Source: Leptospira chreensis (GTDB lineage Bacteria > Spirochaetota > Leptospiria > Leptospirales > Leptospiraceae). Taken from it: a stretch of 64,000 bases of DNA. Shown piece by piece: positions 63,768 through 64,000 of this stretch; the stretch's first letter is position 1; each line of letters opens with the position of its first letter. The position numbers and the translations under genes were made by a program. A model generated the notes under the pieces. That model searched no databases, was not told the origin of the DNA, and saw only the letters and a list, made by a program, of their open reading frames with translations. Location of the stretch: NCBI RefSeq assembly GCF_016919165.1, contig NZ_JAFFPS010000028.1, positions 1 to 64,000 of the forward strand. Direction: 5' to 3'.

Positions 63768-64000
63768 TCATTCACTTTCAAAACGAAGAGTGGAAGCTGT
63801 GGATGTTGTATGTTTGAACGCAGTTGTATATAGAGAGATTGGTTTGGGAACTGCATACATTGGATCAATATTGTCGATGGCTAGAGCCAGTCGGCTTCCC
63901 ACTGGGAAGTCATGTGCCACTGCCTGTAGATCAACACTTAGGTCTGTATCTTTTCCTTTCACACCGAAAAGCGTCGCAGTTCCGTGAGAGATCAGTTTTC
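63768..64000 (-). CDS. CocE/NonD (peptidase S15)-type hydrolase, C-terminal part
   Basis: Only the last ~77 residues are inside the window; the gene continues past its right edge. LISHGTATLFGVKGKDTD, then VDLQAVAHDFPVGSRLALAI and DNIDPMYAVP match the C-terminal jelly-roll domain of X-Pro dipeptidyl-peptidase/cocaine-esterase-like enzymes. The catalytic domain cannot be seen, so substrate and activity remain open. Confidence 0.75.
   Translation of the reverse strand, partial: KLISHGTATLFGVKGKDTDLSVDLQAVAHDFPVGSRLALAIDNIDPMYAVPKPISLYTTAFKHTTSTASTLRFESE

Noticed and set aside
1..64000. CRISPR arrays, insertion sequences, tRNA or rRNA genes
   Set aside because: No regular direct repeat-spacer pattern, transposase or recognisable RNA gene was seen; repeats present are isolated hairpins.

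Overview
The window looks like part of a spirochaete replicon, most likely from a saprophytic Leptospira. The evidence is the mix of gene families: hybrid sensor kinases and 7TMR-DISM receptors, spirochaetal lipoboxes (short, Cys preceded by Phe, Asn, Glu or Gln), an HmuY lipoprotein with a hemin uptake locus, OpgG/OpgH, and recC-recB-recD next to a parA-parB partition module. From memory, Leptospira biflexa carries recBCD on its 74-kb third replicon (p74), so I infer a p74-like extrachromosomal element. Replicon size and circularity cannot be seen here. There are no rRNA or tRNA genes, insertion sequences or CRISPR arrays that I can recognise.

Layout. 1-13.6 kb is AT-rich and accessory-like. 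It holds an MFS exporter with a small membrane protein, two tandem membrane-anchored AraC regulators, two large c-di-GMP/phosphorelay sensors, an XRE/MmyB regulator, a decayed AraC fragment, and a group of small genes (cupin, lipoprotein, VOC, DUF1772-like). Three of these small genes share an unusual upstream motif. 14-23 kb holds a chemoreceptor, a hipBA toxin-antitoxin pair, an ammonium transporter fused to an adenylate cyclase, a DUF167 protein and a PAS histidine kinase. 23-30.4 kb holds a TetR/reductase divergent pair with two palindromic operators, a TrmH-type methyltransferase, and an apparent operon of two paralogous lipoproteins, a REC-GGDEF regulator and an SrkA-type kinase. 30.5-36 kb holds opgG, a small membrane gene and opgH for osmoregulated glucans, then an alpha/beta hydrolase and a lipoprotein.

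36-40.3 kb is the maintenance core. parA and parB are flanked by two paralogous winged-helix (Rep-like) genes whose leaders share a conserved block of about 105 nt. Two identical palindromes, GTACGCCGGCGTAC, sit before parA and before parB and are the best parS/operator candidates. 40.4-46.5 kb holds TetR regulators with a hotdog thioesterase, PpnP, a DUF1508 protein, a 7TM receptor-SpoIIE phosphatase and a MASE3 kinase. 46.4-54.2 kb is the heme locus: hmuT-U-V-S on one strand, coupled by 4-nt overlaps, and two lipoproteins (one HmuY) plus a TonB-dependent receptor on the other. An 18-bp inverted repeat resembling Fur boxes lies between them. 54.3-63.5 kb holds a nucleoside deoxyribosyltransferase and recC-recB-recD. 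The window ends inside a CocE/S15-type hydrolase gene.

How the parts fit: the replicon combines its own partition and likely replication control with functions that could make it indispensable (recBCD recombination, heme acquisition, envelope glucans) and with many sensors. The strongest candidates for new biology are the duplicated Rep-like genes with conserved leaders around parAB, the partition palindromes, the three-gene TTACCT-N3-GGTAATTGC motif, the transporter-cyclase fusion and the small gene between opgG and opgH.
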